From Fulvia fulva (Eukaryota; Ascomycota; Dothideomycetes; Mycosphaerellales; Mycosphaerellaceae): 64,000 nucleotides of DNA. Positions 63,601-64,000 of the stretch are shown here, piece by piece. The notes below the pieces were generated by a model. It saw only the letters and a list, made by a program, of their open reading frames with translations. It searched no databases and was not told the DNA's origin. The DNA is taken from positions 1,178,001 to 1,242,000 of the forward strand of contig NC_063022.1 of the NCBI RefSeq assembly GCF_020509005.1. Reading direction: 5' to 3'. How positions within the stretch are numbered: position 1 is the first letter of the stretch; the number at the start of each line of letters is the position of its first letter. The translations under genes and the position numbers were made by a program.

Positions 63601-64000
63601 TGGTGGTGAGGGGTGGGAGGCTTGGGTAGAGGGATGAAGGGAGGTAAGTATGGTCTCTTTGACGGGATGGTGGTGCTGGCATGTGCTATGGCAATCATTC
63701 TAGGCATCTTGTTCTGATGGATCTGAGGCGATGCGATGGGGTGCGCAAACTTCAGACGAGCAAACACGAACAGTGAATCTGATATATGCATGGTCTTGCT
63801 TAGACCTAGCCTACCTAGGACTACCTACAAAGACCACAAACGGCAGTGTCGTTCGGTTCCAGTGCTTTTGGCGGCGACAGGTGAGCGCAGTGCGAGTCGA
63901 CAAAGAAAAAAGAACGAAGAAACAAATCTTCCGTTCTGCTACAGTGGCTTTCCTTCATCAAGGTGGTATATACGTCTACATCTACGTCTACTCTACCTTT
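63601..64000. other. right edge, no gene recognised
   Basis: The last 400 bases should hold the promoter of the gene at 63202-63600 and possibly a first exon. ACATCTACGTCTAC-type short repeats near 63977-63992 are the only visible structure. Confidence 0.4.

Overview
This window comes from the nuclear genome of a filamentous ascomycete, most likely a dothideomycete close to Mycosphaerella-type fungi. That placement is inferred from gene content and intron style, not from any search. Genes carry many 45-70-base spliceosomal introns with GTATGT/GTAAGT-type donors and CTAAC-type branch sites. Nearly every recognised protein has a fungal orthologue, and one short insert carries the mutation signature of repeat-induced point mutation (RIP). 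I see no operons, no CRISPR array, and no tRNA or rRNA gene.

Layout. 1-5.4 kb: an acidic low-complexity protein, the complex I subunit NDUFA11/21.3 kDa (-) back to back with the Golgi protein SYS1 (+), and a small secreted protein. 5.4-12.1 kb: a MIT/AAA ATPase (-), mitochondrial AsnRS (+) and mitoferrin (+). 13-20.2 kb: a disordered protein with a conserved-looking tail, the G-patch/R3H splicing factor SQS1 (-), and ATG4 (+). 21-22.7 kb: divergent histones H2B and H2A. 23.4-26.5 kb: an NTF2-like protein, KGD2 (2-oxoglutarate dehydrogenase E2, -) and the LYR complex I subunit NDUFB9 (+). 26.6-33.7 kb: a biotin block, bioF (-) and bioDA (+) from a shared promoter, then an FAD monooxygenase (-) and an FSH-type serine hydrolase (+). 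34-43.3 kb: small unknowns, a BTB protein with a Cys-rich tail, ribosomal eL29, a coiled-coil protein and a 2.7-kb gene-free stretch. 43.4-46.2 kb: a Grainyhead/CP2 transcription factor. 46.2-49.8 kb: a gene-poor tract holding the RIP-mutated insert. 49.8-57.8 kb: a second BTB protein, aconitase ACO1 and BUD20. 58.6-63.6 kb: a coiled-coil protein, a divergent J-domain protein and a small gene with an in-frame stop.

The most unusual object is in ACO1. Eight of its introns are ordinary in size. One, at 52882-55118, is 2,237 bases long and begins right after the codons for the Fe-S ligand motif CGPC. It encloses a 353-codon open frame on the same strand with GIY-YIG nuclease hallmarks and a zinc-finger-like tail. 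Splice donor, branch site and acceptor all look intact. This resembles a homing-endonuclease-type gene riding in a nuclear spliceosomal intron of a housekeeping gene.

Several genes share mitochondrial energy metabolism (ACO1, KGD2, NDUFA11, NDUFB9, mitoferrin, mitochondrial AsnRS), but they are scattered and probably not a functional cluster. The biotin block is the only convincing pathway cluster. Exon boundaries were assembled by eye from splice consensus, reading phase and family resemblance, and transcript data would settle them.
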